Translations under genes and position numbers: made by a program | In this document: one piece after another, positions 34,347 to 44,445 of the stretch | Position numbering within the stretch: position 1 is the first letter of the stretch | Layout of the letters: every line of letters starts with the position of its first letter | Notes under the pieces: model-generated | What the model was told of the DNA's origin: nothing | What the model saw: only the letters and a program-made list of their open reading frames with translations | Database searches by the model: none | Origin: Roseovarius sp. S88 | GTDB taxonomy: Bacteria > Pseudomonadota > Alphaproteobacteria > Rhodobacterales > Rhodobacteraceae | Assembly (NCBI RefSeq): GCF_037023735.1 | Contig: NZ_CP146069.1 | Location: 3,472,097 to 3,536,096 of the forward strand | Length of the DNA: 64,000 bases | Direction: 5' to 3'

Positions 34347-35329
34347 CAAAGTACCACGTTGTTGGCATCGGCAATGCCGTCGTCGATATCATTAGCCAAG
34401 CTGACGATAATTTCCTAAGCCGCATGGGCATCGAAAAAGGCGTGATGCAACTGATCGATGAAGACCGCTGCGCGTTTCTCTATGATAACATGGAAAACCG
34501 AACGCAAATGGCAGGGGGATCTGTCGCCAATACCATCGCAGGCATCGGAGCTTTGGGTCTTGATACAGCCTTTATCGGACGCGTTAGCGATGATGAGGCT
34601 GGGCGAGACTATATCGCAGGTATGAAAGAGAGCGGAACAGCATTTATCAACGACCCCGTAACCAATGGCGAGTTACCAACCTCACGCTCAATGATCTTCG
34701 TCTCACCGGACGGAGAGCGGTCAATGAACACTTACCTGGGCATCTCTACAGAACTGAGCACCGATGATGTGGACCATGCCGTAGCTGCAGCTACGCAACT
34801 GCTCTTTCTCGAAGGCTATCTCTACGACAAGGACAAAGGCAAAGACGCCCTGCTCAGCGCTGCAAGGACCTGTCGGAAAGCCGGCGGCAAGGCCGGGATC
34901 ACCCTTTCCGATCCATTCTGCGTTGACCGCCATCGTGCCGATTTCCGTAAGATCGCGCGAGAACTTGATGTCGTCATCGGCAACGAACACGAATGGCGTT
35001 CGCTTTATGAGACAGACGATCTGGGCGCGGCACTTGAGGCGGCAGCCTCGGAAAGTAAACTCATCGTCTGCACCCGCTCAGGCCATGATGTCGTGATTGT
35101 CGAAGGCGACGACACCATCACTGTTCCTGTGCATGAAGTGCCCCCGATAGATACAACCGGTGCAGGCGATCAGTTCGCAGCGGGTTTCATCTATGGCCTG
35201 GCAACAGGTGTTTCGCTGGAGATTGCGGGCCGCATGGGCTGTGTAGCGGCAGCCGAAGTCATAGGCCACTACGGCGCGCGACCGGAGGCGGATGTCAAAG
35301 CGAAGTTCGAAAAGAGCAGCCTAATCTGA
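34343..35329 (+). CDS. PfkB-family carbohydrate/adenosine kinase
   Basis: The 328-residue kinase has the PfkB fold signatures: MAGGSVANTIAGIGALG near residue 55 and the C-terminal DTTGAGDQFAAGF with the catalytic aspartate. Its overall pattern (VVGIGNAVVDI at the N terminus, GNEHEW) matches alphaproteobacterial adenosine-kinase-like proteins, but ribokinase-like substrates remain possible. It is translationally coupled to nth by a 4-bp overlap. Confidence 0.9.
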   Translation: MTKYHVVGIGNAVVDIISQADDNFLSRMGIEKGVMQLIDEDRCAFLYDNMENRTQMAGGSVANTIAGIGALGLDTAFIGRVSDDEAGRDYIAGMKESGTAFINDPVTNGELPTSRSMIFVSPDGERSMNTYLGISTELSTDDVDHAVAAATQLLFLEGYLYDKDKGKDALLSAARTCRKAGGKAGITLSDPFCVDRHRADFRKIARELDVVIGNEHEWRSLYETDDLGAALEAAASESKLIVCTRSGHDVVIVEGDDTITVPVHEVPPIDTTGAGDQFAAGFIYGLATGVSLEIAGRMGCVAAAEVIGHYGARPEADVKAKFEKSSLI

Positions 35330-35382
35330 TAGATGCCATTTTCCCATGAAGAAAATGAAACGGAAAATTTCGAATTTCCCGC

Positions 35383-36201
35383 TTACTCACCCAGTTTCGC
35401 GTGAACCTCGGCCAAATCAATCTCACCAATCGGCATCTTGTTGGCCGGATTGTCGAAGTCGTATTTGAAGAGCTCAAAATCACGGTGATAGATTTCTTTG
35501 ATCAGGTGCATCGATAAATCGTCAAAATAATCTTCCACCGGATGCGCGCGCTTGGGGCCATGCCCTTCGCTTTCGTTAAAGCGCGGAATTTTCTTCAGAT
35601 CAATTTTCTTGGGCGTTTTTATCTCTTTTAGAACCTGACCCATGCCATCATTAAATTGTTCAGTCCAAAAGATTTTGTCATAGGTCCCACCGTTCACGAT
35701 GAAGGTCGAGACATGCCCTGACATCGACGACCAGTGAATATCCGGATCCATCGGACGCTTCCACCGAATGGTATCCCGCGCAAAGAGCAGGAAACGCCGA
35801 AAGCTCTTGATCTGGTCAAACTCCTGCTTGCCATCCTCACCGCCAACATCAATGCCGTATTTTTGAATGAGCAGCGGCACCAGCTTGCCGCGGTAACGTT
35901 TTCCATTGCGCTGAATGCCGCAAATCTTGTCGAAAAACGAACTCAGGATGCGGGTGTAGGGGTTCCGCACACAGGTAAAAGCATAAGACGTGTGCGTGCG
36001 CACATTTGCCTTGATCAAAGGCTGACTGTCTTCACGCGCCCATTTGTGCAACCCATCCACGGCATCGTGAATGTCGCCATCAAAGAAGGCACCATGGTCG
36101 GAGTAATACATGATCTGACCGATGGTCGAGCACGCACATTTCGGCACAACGCGGTAAACCACGCTCTCGCTTTCCGTCATCCAAGTTCCGGGAAAGCCCA
36201 T
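35383..36201 (-). CDS. Sulfotransferase family protein
   Basis: The 272-residue protein has the two PAPS-binding elements of carbohydrate sulfotransferases: VPKCACSTIGQ near residue 20 (5'-phosphosulfate loop) and CVRNPYTRILSSFFDK near residue 78 (3'-phosphate motif). It should transfer sulfate from PAPS to a glycan or other hydroxyl acceptor, in the cytoplasm. It has no signal peptide. It is divergent from a GT14-type glycosyltransferase with 145 bp between, suggesting a joint role in a sulfated polysaccharide; that is an inference. Confidence 0.82.
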   Translation of the reverse strand: MGFPGTWMTESESVVYRVVPKCACSTIGQIMYYSDHGAFFDGDIHDAVDGLHKWAREDSQPLIKANVRTHTSYAFTCVRNPYTRILSSFFDKICGIQRNGKRYRGKLVPLLIQKYGIDVGGEDGKQEFDQIKSFRRFLLFARDTIRWKRPMDPDIHWSSMSGHVSTFIVNGGTYDKIFWTEQFNDGMGQVLKEIKTPKKIDLKKIPRFNESEGHGPKRAHPVEDYFDDLSMHLIKEIYHRDFELFKYDFDNPANKMPIGEIDLAEVHAKLGE

Positions 36202-36346
36202 TCCCTGCCTCCAAACCCGTTCTTTTGCCTTTGTCGGGTCTTACCAAACTATATCCAACAAAAAACCAAAGAAAGGCTGTTTATTCAACGCCTGTTCACG
36301 ACTATCACTATAGGCAAACGCAAAAAGAGCAGACCTTCGCTGAGAT

Positions 36347-37924
36347 ATGGCTAAAATCGCCTTTATTCTTCTGTGTCACAAAGACCCGGATGCCATCATT
36401 GGGCAAGCCAATATGCTCACGGCCGCCGGTGATTACATGGCGATTCATTTTGATGCGCGCGCCGATGCCATGGCTTATCAAAAAATCCAAACCGCATTGG
36501 CCGACAATCCAAACGTCACCTTTGCCAAAAAACGGATCAAATGCGGCTGGGGGGAATGGTCGCTTGTTCAGGCGACGCTCAACGCCATAGAAGCAGCAGT
36601 CGAAAAGTTCCCGCGTGCCACACATTTCTACATGCTGTCGGGGGACTGCGCCGCGATTAAGTCCGCTCGCTTTTCCCATGAATTCCTTGACCGCGATGAC
36701 ATGGATTACATCGAAAGTTTTGACTATTTCGCCAGCGACTGGATCAAAACGGGCATGAAGGAAGAGCGGCTGATCTACCGGCATTTCTTCAACGAGCGCA
36801 AGAACAAGAAACTTTTCTACACCTCGTTTAACCTGCAAAAAAAGCTAGGACTGACCCGTAAGATTCCATCTGACATCCAGATCATGATCGGAAGCCAATG
36901 GTGGTGCCTGCGTCGTCGTACGATCGAATGGATTTTGGATTTTACCCGCAAACGCCGAGATGTAATGCGTTTTTTCCGCACCACTTGGATCCCAGACGAG
37001 ACGTTTTTTCAAACCATAGTCCGCCACCTCGTCCCGGAAACTGAAATCCGCACGAGGACACTCACGTTTCTGATGTTTACTGACTATGGAATGCCGGTCA
37101 CTTTCTACAATGATCATTACGATCTATTGCTGAGTCAGGATGCGCTCTTCGCGCGAAAAATCAGCCCTGAGGCCACCGAACTTAAAACACGGCTGGGCGC
37201 ACTCTACGCCGATGATGACGCGGAGTTCAAAATTTCCGATGAAGGGCGCAGTCTTTTTAAGTTTCTCTCGGGGCGCGGTCGCATCGGGCGTCGTTTTGCC
37301 CTGCGATTTTGGGAAACCGAAAGCACCCTGGGCCGCGAACGCGAGCTGATGATCCTGGTGTGTAAGAAATGGCACGTGGCCAAGCGCCTGTTGGCTCGCA
37401 TCAAACAAGTGACCAATGTTCCAGCCGTGGAATATCTTTTTAATGAAGACGACACTCCGCTACCTGACCTTGGTGGCATTCAGGGCTCTCTAGGCAAACG
37501 CACACGTCACCGCAGGGCGCTTATGCGCATGCTGTTTGACTATTTTGAAACAGACCGACTCATCGTTTGTATGGACCCCGGAAACATCGATCTTTTGGAA
37601 GACTTCAACAGCGACCGATCCACAACCCGGATGTTGGAAATCCAATGTGACTTCACCGACGACTACTTGATCGGCCACGCCAAGCGTGTGGGTCTTGCTG
37701 GGGAACGCACGCCGCGCGAAACTCTAGAGCGTCTCTTGCCCACGATCCGGGGTGACATAAACTTCGAATCCGACCGCATCCGTGACGCGGAATTTGAGAA
37801 CCACTTGATTTTGAAGCAGTCAAACCCATCCGACGCCAACGCCGAACAAATTGAAAACTTCCTAAAGATCGCGCCCGACAAGGCGCTTGAAATCGCCCAA
37901 ACAGATCATCTTTTCGCTGACTGA
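36347..37924 (+). CDS. GT14-type (core-2/I-branching-like) glycosyltransferase with C-terminal extension
   Basis: The N-terminal half (about residues 1-280) resembles core-2/I-branching beta-1,6-N-acetylglucosaminyltransferases: FILLCHKDPDAIIGQANML, GEWSLVQATLNAIEAA, FYMLSGDCAAIK and WIPDETFFQT. The C-terminal half (about residues 300-525) is a separate region found in Rhodobacteraceae homologues (DUF5928 type), containing a P-loop-like stretch only loosely. It has no membrane segment. It is divergent from a sulfotransferase and followed 8 bp later by a HIT gene. The acceptor is unknown. Confidence 0.85.
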   Translation: MAKIAFILLCHKDPDAIIGQANMLTAAGDYMAIHFDARADAMAYQKIQTALADNPNVTFAKKRIKCGWGEWSLVQATLNAIEAAVEKFPRATHFYMLSGDCAAIKSARFSHEFLDRDDMDYIESFDYFASDWIKTGMKEERLIYRHFFNERKNKKLFYTSFNLQKKLGLTRKIPSDIQIMIGSQWWCLRRRTIEWILDFTRKRRDVMRFFRTTWIPDETFFQTIVRHLVPETEIRTRTLTFLMFTDYGMPVTFYNDHYDLLLSQDALFARKISPEATELKTRLGALYADDDAEFKISDEGRSLFKFLSGRGRIGRRFALRFWETESTLGRERELMILVCKKWHVAKRLLARIKQVTNVPAVEYLFNEDDTPLPDLGGIQGSLGKRTRHRRALMRMLFDYFETDRLIVCMDPGNIDLLEDFNSDRSTTRMLEIQCDFTDDYLIGHAKRVGLAGERTPRETLERLLPTIRGDINFESDRIRDAEFENHLILKQSNPSDANAEQIENFLKIAPDKALEIAQTDHLFAD

Positions 37925-37932
37925 GAGACGCC

Positions 37933-38316
37933 ATGCCTTACTCTTATGACGACCAGAACATCTTTGCTAAAATCTTGCGCGGCGAGATTCCCAACAACAC
38001 CGTGCTGGAAACAGAGCATACGCTGGCTTTCAACGACATTCAGCCGCAGGCACCCGTGCATGTTTTGGTCATCCCCAAAGGTGCTTATGTGTGCCACGAC
38101 CATTTCGCGGCCGAGGCCAGCGAGGTAGAAATCATTGATTTCATCAGGGCCACGGCCAAAGTCTGCGAGATGACGGGTGTCTCACCGGGAGATGGTCAAA
38201 GCGGGTACCGCACGATCTCAAATGCCGGAGAGGCCGGGGTACAGGATGTGCCACATTACCATCTGCACATCCTTGGAGGCCGTGGACTGGGTCGTATGAT
38301 CTCCAAACCACAGTGA
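37933..38316 (+). CDS. HIT-family nucleotide hydrolase
   Basis: The 127-residue protein has the histidine triad HYHLHILGGR near the C terminus and an N-terminal IFAKILRGEIPNN typical of Hint/PKCI-type members. These hydrolyse phosphoramidate bonds on purine nucleotides. It begins 8 bp after the glycosyltransferase gene, so it may be co-transcribed. Confidence 0.93.
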   Translation: MPYSYDDQNIFAKILRGEIPNNTVLETEHTLAFNDIQPQAPVHVLVIPKGAYVCHDHFAAEASEVEIIDFIRATAKVCEMTGVSPGDGQSGYRTISNAGEAGVQDVPHYHLHILGGRGLGRMISKPQ

Positions 38317-38395
38317 GTGGCAGATGCCACACTCACCCACGCGCCAATTTTTCGCCATCTTGAAGGCATGGTTCGGGTGATACATATCCACCCCC

Positions 38396-39235
38396 ATGAG
38401 CCAAAGCACATCCATAAGTGACACACCAGAGCAGTCTCGCATCAGGAAACTGGTGGAATCTTTCACGTTCAGGAACTTCATCCTCGGCGTGATCCTGTTC
38501 AATGCCGTCATCTTAGGGTTAGAGACATCCAAAACGGTCATGGGCAAAATGGGCCCGGTCATCGAGATGCTCGATACCATTTGCCTGGGCATTTTTGTGA
38601 TGGAGCTTCTGCTGAAGTTGTTCGTCTATCGCCTCTCGTTTTTCCGCGATGGCTGGAACATTTTCGATTTCATCATTGTCGGCATTTCTTTGGTTCCATC
38701 CGCACAGGGACTAAGCGTTCTACGCGCGCTGCGCATCTTGCGTCTATTGCGCGTTGTCTCAGTCATGCCATCCCTGCGCCGCGTGGTCGAAGGATTGATG
38801 AGCGCTTTACCAGGGATGGGCTCAGTATTTCTTTTGATGGGCATCATTTTCTACATTGGCTCGGTCATGGCGACCAAGCTCTTTGGCGGCGATTGCAGCT
38901 CTTGCACACCGGAACAAGCGGCAAACTTTCAGGACTGGTTCGGCACCATAGGAAGCTCGGCCTATTCACTCTTTCAGATCATGACGCTCGAAAGCTGGTC
39001 CATGGGTATCGTGCGGCCTGTCATGGTGGTCTATCCGTATGCGTGGGCGTTTTTCGTGCCCTTCATCCTTGTGACAACCTTTGCCACTGTGAACCTCGTG
39101 GTGGGTCTGATCGTAAACTCTATGCAGGAAGCACATGGTGTCGAAGATGCCGAACGCACGGATGAGTACCGTGATGAGGTTCTCAAGCGCCTGCAATCCA
39201 TCGAAGAGCGCCTGAACGGGACCGGCAAACCCTAG
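38396..39235 (+). CDS. Bacterial voltage-gated sodium channel (NavBac type)
   Basis: The 279-residue protein has six membrane segments. S4 (about residues 105-130) carries repeated arginines (LRALRILRLLRVVSVMP), and the pore loop holds TLESW (197-201), the NavBac selectivity filter. A C-terminal coiled coil (about 250-275) would hold the tetramer. Homologues open on depolarisation and pass Na+, and support motility and pH control in alkaliphiles. The last 4 bp overlap the end of the convergent ATPase gene. Confidence 0.92.
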   Translation: MSQSTSISDTPEQSRIRKLVESFTFRNFILGVILFNAVILGLETSKTVMGKMGPVIEMLDTICLGIFVMELLLKLFVYRLSFFRDGWNIFDFIIVGISLVPSAQGLSVLRALRILRLLRVVSVMPSLRRVVEGLMSALPGMGSVFLLMGIIFYIGSVMATKLFGGDCSSCTPEQAANFQDWFGTIGSSAYSLFQIMTLESWSMGIVRPVMVVYPYAWAFFVPFILVTTFATVNLVVGLIVNSMQEAHGVEDAERTDEYRDEVLKRLQSIEERLNGTGKP

Positions 39236-40161
39236 TGCGACCCGGTCAACGACAAGAAGACATCTTCTAGATTGGCCTGCTCAGTACGCACATCCCGGAT
39301 CACGATACCGGCTGCGCGCACGGCTTCCAAAACGGCATCCGCGGTTAAAACAGACCCTCTGTAAGACAGGGCAAGTTCGCCGGTGTCTCTTTCAGACACA
39401 TCCAGACCCGGCAGATTTGGCATAAGGCCGGGCGTCTGCTCTGGCACGACCACAAGACATCGCGCATCAAGCTGCCCCAAAAGGTTCGCCGTGCTGTCAC
39501 GCGCCACAAGACTGCCCTGATCAATAATTGCGATCTCGTCACACATCTCCTCGGCTTCCTCAAGGTAATGCGTCGTCAGGATGATCGTCATCCCCTCTTC
39601 ATTGAGCTTGCGAATGTTCTGCCAAAGCATTTGCCGCAGCTCGATGTCCACACCTGCCGTCGGCTCATCCAGAACCAGAACATGCGGCTGATGCACCAAA
39701 GCCTTGGCCAGCAACAGCCGCCGACGCATACCCCCGGAAAGTGTCCGCGCATAAGCCTCGGCTTTATCGGACAATCCCACCATGGCGAGGATCTCGTCGC
39801 TCTGACGCCGCGCCTTCGGCACCCCATAAAGCCCGGCCTGCACTCCCAATGCGGCGCGCGGTGTAAAGAATGGATCTAGGTTCAATTCCTGCGGCATCAC
39901 TCCAATCGCCGCCCGGCTTTGGCGCGGATTGACGTCTTGGTCAAACCCCCAAATACGCACGCTCCCCGCCGATTTCACCACGAGACCCGCCAGAATATTG
40001 ATCAGCGTCGACTTGCCCGCGCCGTTCGGCCCAAGCAAGCCAAAGATGGATCCCGCCGGAATATCAAGATCAACGCCCTTCAATGCCGCCTTTGCCGGTC
40101 CCTGCCGTCCGCCCGGATAAGTCTTTTGCAACCCTCGTATTTCTATCGCATGTGATGGCAT
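39232..40161 (-). CDS. ABC transporter ATPase (DrrA/CcmA-like), orphan
   Basis: The 309-residue ATPase has Walker [10 protein letters not shown], signature LSGGMRRR, Walker [13 protein letters not shown] and an H-loop [12 protein letters not shown], typical of drug/lipid export ABC-2 systems. A C-terminal extension of about 80 residues fits the DrrA type. The partner permease is not next to it on either side. Its 3' end overlaps that of the sodium channel gene by 4 bp. Confidence 0.92.
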   Translation of the reverse strand: MPSHAIEIRGLQKTYPGGRQGPAKAALKGVDLDIPAGSIFGLLGPNGAGKSTLINILAGLVVKSAGSVRIWGFDQDVNPRQSRAAIGVMPQELNLDPFFTPRAALGVQAGLYGVPKARRQSDEILAMVGLSDKAEAYARTLSGGMRRRLLLAKALVHQPHVLVLDEPTAGVDIELRQMLWQNIRKLNEEGMTIILTTHYLEEAEEMCDEIAIIDQGSLVARDSTANLLGQLDARCLVVVPEQTPGLMPNLPGLDVSERDTGELALSYRGSVLTADAVLEAVRAAGIVIRDVRTEQANLEDVFLSLTGSH

Positions 40162-40236
40162 TGCAACCCTTGTCCCCGGCCCACGCTTGGATATAGTCGC
40201 GATTTAGGGAACATGAAGCCAAAAGGAAATCCATCA

Positions 40237-40416
40237 ATGGTGACCGAAGCCCCCGAAACACGTATTGTCGACAGCTACCGTGTGGCCTGTGACGGAGGTG
40301 AAGGCGCGTTGGGCCACCCGCGTGTGTGGCTTTCCATTCCCCATGACACCGGCTTTGTGGAATGCCCCTATTGTGACGCCAAGCTGGTTCACAAGGATTT
40401 TGAAGGCAAAGTCTGA
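40237..40416 (+). CDS. Zinc-finger domain protein (NDUFS6-like)
   Basis: The 59-residue protein shows [18 protein letters not shown] and [10 protein letters not shown], the Cys/His pattern of the zinc-finger domain found in the mitochondrial complex I subunit NDUFS6 and its alphaproteobacterial homologues. The start at 40237 has AAAGGA 8-14 bp upstream; an ATG at 40213 is upstream of that ribosome site. It likely binds one zinc ion; a complex I link is from homology only. Confidence 0.85.
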   Translation: MVTEAPETRIVDSYRVACDGGEGALGHPRVWLSIPHDTGFVECPYCDAKLVHKDFEGKV

Positions 40417-40512
40417 AACCGACATCCTTCCTGCCTCATGGCGCTGAAACAGCATTGACATACGCCTTGTCCCCCATGTTCCATTCGAGTTGGAGTATGC
40501 GGAGAAACGCCA

Positions 40513-41376
40513 ATGACCGTGCTGACCCAAACACAGATCGATGCGTTTTGGCGCGATGGTGTGCTCACTGTTGAGAACGCCGTCAGTCCAGATCAACTTG
40601 CCGCCATGCGCGAAGAGTTCGAGGGCTGGATCGAAGAAAGCCGTGCTCACCAGAACGACTATGGCGAGACCATGGATGGCCGCGCGCGGTTCTCCGTTGA
40701 ACCGGGCCACAGCGCCGAAACTCCTGCCTTGCGCCGGGTGCAGTCCCCAGAAGAAGTCTCGGATGTCTTTCTCAACACCATGCGCACGGCCCAAACCGTC
40801 GATATGGTTGCTGACTTGATCGGCCCCAACCTGCGCTTTCACCATGGCAAGGTAAATTCCAAGCAGCCGGGCGCCGCAACGGAAATCAAGTTTCATCAGG
40901 ACTTTTCGTTTCAACCGATGACCAACGATGACCTGATCACGGCCCTTCTCTTTGTCGATGATGTCACACTCGAAAACGGCCCGCTTGAAGTCGTTCCCGG
41001 TACACATAAAGGCCCGCTTTATTCGCATTGGCATAACGGGCAGTTCACCGGCGCTGTCTCAGATGACGTTCTGAACACGCACAAGGACGACATCGTACAG
41101 TGCACCGGCAAAGCCGGGTCTGTCTGCTTGATGCATTCCAGCCTTCTGCACGGCTCCGCCCCCAACCTCTCGGATCAACCGCGCACGCTTTATATCGCCA
41201 CCTATTACGCCGAAGACGCGATTGAACTCAGCGCCAATCACCTACCCAGCCGCCATACGCATGAGCTTGTGCGCGGTGTCGAAACCGGGCGCGTGCGCTG
41301 CTCCTCCTACGAGATGGAGATCCCGGAAAAGCCCACCTCTACCTCTTTCTTCGATCAACAAGCTGAAACTGCCTGA
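40513..41376 (+). CDS. Phytanoyl-CoA dioxygenase (PhyH) family protein
   Basis: The 287-residue protein has an iron-binding His/Asp pair in EIKFHQDFSFQP and a distal His in HSSLLHGSAPNLS, with Arg in DQPRTLYI for 2-oxoglutarate. It is a single-gene unit ending 86 bp before polA. The substrate is unknown. It is clearly diverged from the PhyH-family protein encoded at 24107. Confidence 0.88.
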   Translation: MTVLTQTQIDAFWRDGVLTVENAVSPDQLAAMREEFEGWIEESRAHQNDYGETMDGRARFSVEPGHSAETPALRRVQSPEEVSDVFLNTMRTAQTVDMVADLIGPNLRFHHGKVNSKQPGAATEIKFHQDFSFQPMTNDDLITALLFVDDVTLENGPLEVVPGTHKGPLYSHWHNGQFTGAVSDDVLNTHKDDIVQCTGKAGSVCLMHSSLLHGSAPNLSDQPRTLYIATYYAEDAIELSANHLPSRHTHELVRGVETGRVRCSSYEMEIPEKPTSTSFFDQQAETA

Positions 41377-41462
41377 CAGCTTTCGATGCAATCCGGGTGG
41401 AAGCTCGCGCCGCTTCGTGGCAATAGTTTTGCAACACCAGTTTGCAAAGGGCGGGGGCCAGG

Positions 41463-44267
41463 ATGAGCACACATTTCGGCAAAGGGCATCATCTGCACCT
41501 GATTGATGGCTCCGCCTTTATCTTTCGTGCCTATCACGCTTTGCCGCCGCTCACCCGCAAATCCGACGGTCTTCCAATCGGCGCAGTCTCGGGCTTCTGC
41601 AACATGTTGCAGCGCTACATCTCGGACAATACCGGCCCCGATGCCCCCACCCATGTCGCTGTGATCTTTGACAAGGGCAGTCACACGTTTCGCAATGACA
41701 TGTTCCCCGAATACAAAGCCAACCGCGAAGCCATGCCAGAGGACTTGCGCCCACAGATCCCGCTGACGCGACAGGCGACAGAGGCTTTCAACATCGCATG
41801 CAAAGAGTTGGAAGGCTTTGAGGCCGACGACATCATCGCAACCCTGTCTGTGCAAGCGCGAGACGCCGGCGGTCGCGTCACAATCATCAGTTCTGACAAG
41901 GATCTGATGCAACTCGTGGGCGGTGGCGTCGAGATGTTCGACGCTATGAAAAACCGCCGCATCGACCGCGACGGCGTCATGGAAAAGTTCGGTGTTGGCC
42001 CGGAGCGCGTCGTGGACGTACAGGCGCTCGCCGGTGATAGCGTGGACAACGTGCCCGGCGCGCCCGGCATTGGCGTGAAAACCGCCGCCTTGCTCATCAA
42101 CGAGTATGGCACGCTCGAAGACTTGCTCGATCGCGCCGAAGAGATCAAACAGCCCAAGCGCCGGGAAACCCTGATCGAGAAACGTGATCAGATCGAACTG
42201 TCCAAACGCCTCGTGCAACTCGACTGCGCCACGCCGCTTGATTTCACGCTCGATGATCTTGAGGTGCGAGACCCTGACGCCGACAGGCTGCTGGCTTTCC
42301 TGGCCGAAATGGAATTCCGCACTCTGACCAAACGCATTTCCCAAGCTTTGGATGTCGAGCCTCCGGTGATACCAGATGCACCTGCGCCAAGCACGTCCGA
42401 AGACACCGCCCCAGAATGGCCCGCTATCGATTCGGAAAAATACGAGCGCGTCTCCGATACCAATGCTCTGCAACGCTGGATCGACCAGATTATCACCCGC
42501 GGCTACGTGGCCTTTGATACGGAAACAACGTCGCTCAACGAAATGCAGGCGAATCTGGTAGGTATCTGCTTGTCCGTCGTCCCTGGTGAGGCCTGCTACA
42601 TCCCGCTTCAGCACAAGGATGGAAATGCTGATGACCTTTTCGGGTCAGATGCAATTCTCGATGGTCAACTACCCCTAGAAGACACACTTGCCGCACTCAA
42701 ACCCATCCTTGAAGACCCGGCGATCCTCAAAATTGGGCAGAATATGAAATACGACGCCAAGGTGCTGGCTCGATACAACATATCGATCCATCCCATCGAC
42801 GACACGATGCTGATGTCCTACGCACTCAATTCCGGCATCCACAACCACGGCATGGACACACTCAGCGAGCGCTATCTGACCCATACTCCCATCCCAATCA
42901 AGGAACTTTTGGGCACAGGCAAATCCGCCATAACCTTTGATCGTGTCCCCATTGACGAGGCCGTCAAATACGCCGCCGAAGATGCTGACATCACACTTCG
43001 GCTTTGGCACACATTCAAGCATCAACTTCACAAATCACATGTCACAACTGTTTACGAACGCCTTGAACGCCCACTTGTCCCTGTGCTGGCGCAAATGGAG
43101 CGTCACGGGATCAAGGTTGACCGCGAAACTCTAAGTCGCATGTCCAATGCCTTTGCTCAAAAAATGGCGGGGCTGGAAGCAGAGATTCATGAACTGGCGG
43201 GTGAACGCTTTAATGTGGGATCCCCCAAGCAACTGGGAGAAATCCTCTTTGACAAGATGGGGATCGAAGGCGGTAAGAAAGGCAAAACCGGGGCTTATGC
43301 GACCGGCGCAGATGTGCTTGAAGATCTCGCCACAGAACATGAGCTTCCCGCCCGCGTTCTCGACTGGCGGCAACTCAGCAAACTGAAATCCACTTATACC
43401 GACGCACTGCAAGATCACATCGACCCTGACACAGGTCGCGTACACACGTCCTATGTGCAAACCGGAGCCTCCACCGGGCGTCTGGCCTCAACCGATCCAA
43501 ACCTGCAAAACATTCCCGTGCGAACCGAAGAGGGTCGCCGCATCAGAGAAGCTTTTGTTCCAGAACCCGGCAACACGCTTGTCTCGCTCGACTACTCTCA
43601 GATTGAGCTGCGCATCTTGGCGCATATGGCGGATATCGAAGCTCTTAAAAAAGCTTTTTCAGATGGTCTCGACATTCACGCCATGACCGCATCCGAAATG
43701 TTCGATGTCCCGATGGAGGACATGACACCCGAGGTGCGCCGCCGCGCCAAGGCGATCAATTTCGGCGTGATCTACGGAATATCTGGCTTTGGCCTCGCTC
43801 GAAATCTGCGCATCCCCAGATCAGAGGCCCAAGCCTTCATCGACCGGTACTTCGAACGTTTCCCCGGTATTCGCAGCTATATGGACAGCACTGTCGAGTT
43901 CGCCAAGGCACACGGGTACGTCCAGACGCTCTTTGGCCGCAAAATCCACACGCCCGAGATTGCGGCCAAGGGTCCACGCGCAGGATTCGCGCGTCGCGCT
44001 GCGATCAACGCTCCGATACAGGGCACCGCAGCCGACATCATTCGCCGGGCTATGATTCGTATGCCTGAAGTAATTTCGAACCTTCCCTGCAAGATGTTGC
44101 TGCAAGTGCATGATGAATTGCTGTTCGAGGTCGAAAACGGGGCAGAAGAGCATGTCATAGAGACTGCAAAAGAGGTCATGCAAGACGCGGCAAAGCCTGC
44201 ATTGCACATAGATGTGCCCCTCGTCGTGGACGCCGGACAGGGTGCAAACTGGGCAGAAGCGCACTGA
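41463..44267 (+). CDS. polA: DNA polymerase I
   Basis: From ATG 41463 the protein is 934 residues, a full-length Pol I. The 5'-3' nuclease domain is at the N terminus (LIDGSAFIFRAYHALPP, FEADDIIATL). The 3'-5' exonuclease has an intact first motif (AFDTETTSL, about residue 351). The polymerase domain has motif A LDYSQIELRI (about 709) and motif C QVHDELLFEV (about 883). All activities therefore look intact. It functions in lagging-strand processing and repair synthesis. Confidence 0.97.
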   Translation: MSTHFGKGHHLHLIDGSAFIFRAYHALPPLTRKSDGLPIGAVSGFCNMLQRYISDNTGPDAPTHVAVIFDKGSHTFRNDMFPEYKANREAMPEDLRPQIPLTRQATEAFNIACKELEGFEADDIIATLSVQARDAGGRVTIISSDKDLMQLVGGGVEMFDAMKNRRIDRDGVMEKFGVGPERVVDVQALAGDSVDNVPGAPGIGVKTAALLINEYGTLEDLLDRAEEIKQPKRRETLIEKRDQIELSKRLVQLDCATPLDFTLDDLEVRDPDADRLLAFLAEMEFRTLTKRISQALDVEPPVIPDAPAPSTSEDTAPEWPAIDSEKYERVSDTNALQRWIDQIITRGYVAFDTETTSLNEMQANLVGICLSVVPGEACYIPLQHKDGNADDLFGSDAILDGQLPLEDTLAALKPILEDPAILKIGQNMKYDAKVLARYNISIHPIDDTMLMSYALNSGIHNHGMDTLSERYLTHTPIPIKELLGTGKSAITFDRVPIDEAVKYAAEDADITLRLWHTFKHQLHKSHVTTVYERLERPLVPVLAQMERHGIKVDRETLSRMSNAFAQKMAGLEAEIHELAGERFNVGSPKQLGEILFDKMGIEGGKKGKTGAYATGADVLEDLATEHELPARVLDWRQLSKLKSTYTDALQDHIDPDTGRVHTSYVQTGASTGRLASTDPNLQNIPVRTEEGRRIREAFVPEPGNTLVSLDYSQIELRILAHMADIEALKKAFSDGLDIHAMTASEMFDVPMEDMTPEVRRRAKAINFGVIYGISGFGLARNLRIPRSEAQAFIDRYFERFPGIRSYMDSTVEFAKAHGYVQTLFGRKIHTPEIAAKGPRAGFARRAAINAPIQGTAADIIRRAMIRMPEVISNLPCKMLLQVHDELLFEVENGAEEHVIETAKEVMQDAAKPALHIDVPLVVDAGQGANWAEAH

Positions 44268-44445
44268 AATTGTTTATTTGCAACAGGTTGTTACCTATTT
44301 TGGAAACTAACCCGTGACTTTTGCGCGAAACGTTGTCAAAAATGCCGCGCATCAACGGGAATCCGCCTAATCGCAAAGCCTTAGTGTTGACAACGATTCC
44401 CTTTAACGAAATGTATGGAATGTCACTTGGAGGGAAACTGTTCAC

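Noticed and set aside
41355..42614. 419-codon minus-strand frame opposite polA
   Set aside because: It is antisense to polA and lacks any domain or ribosome site.
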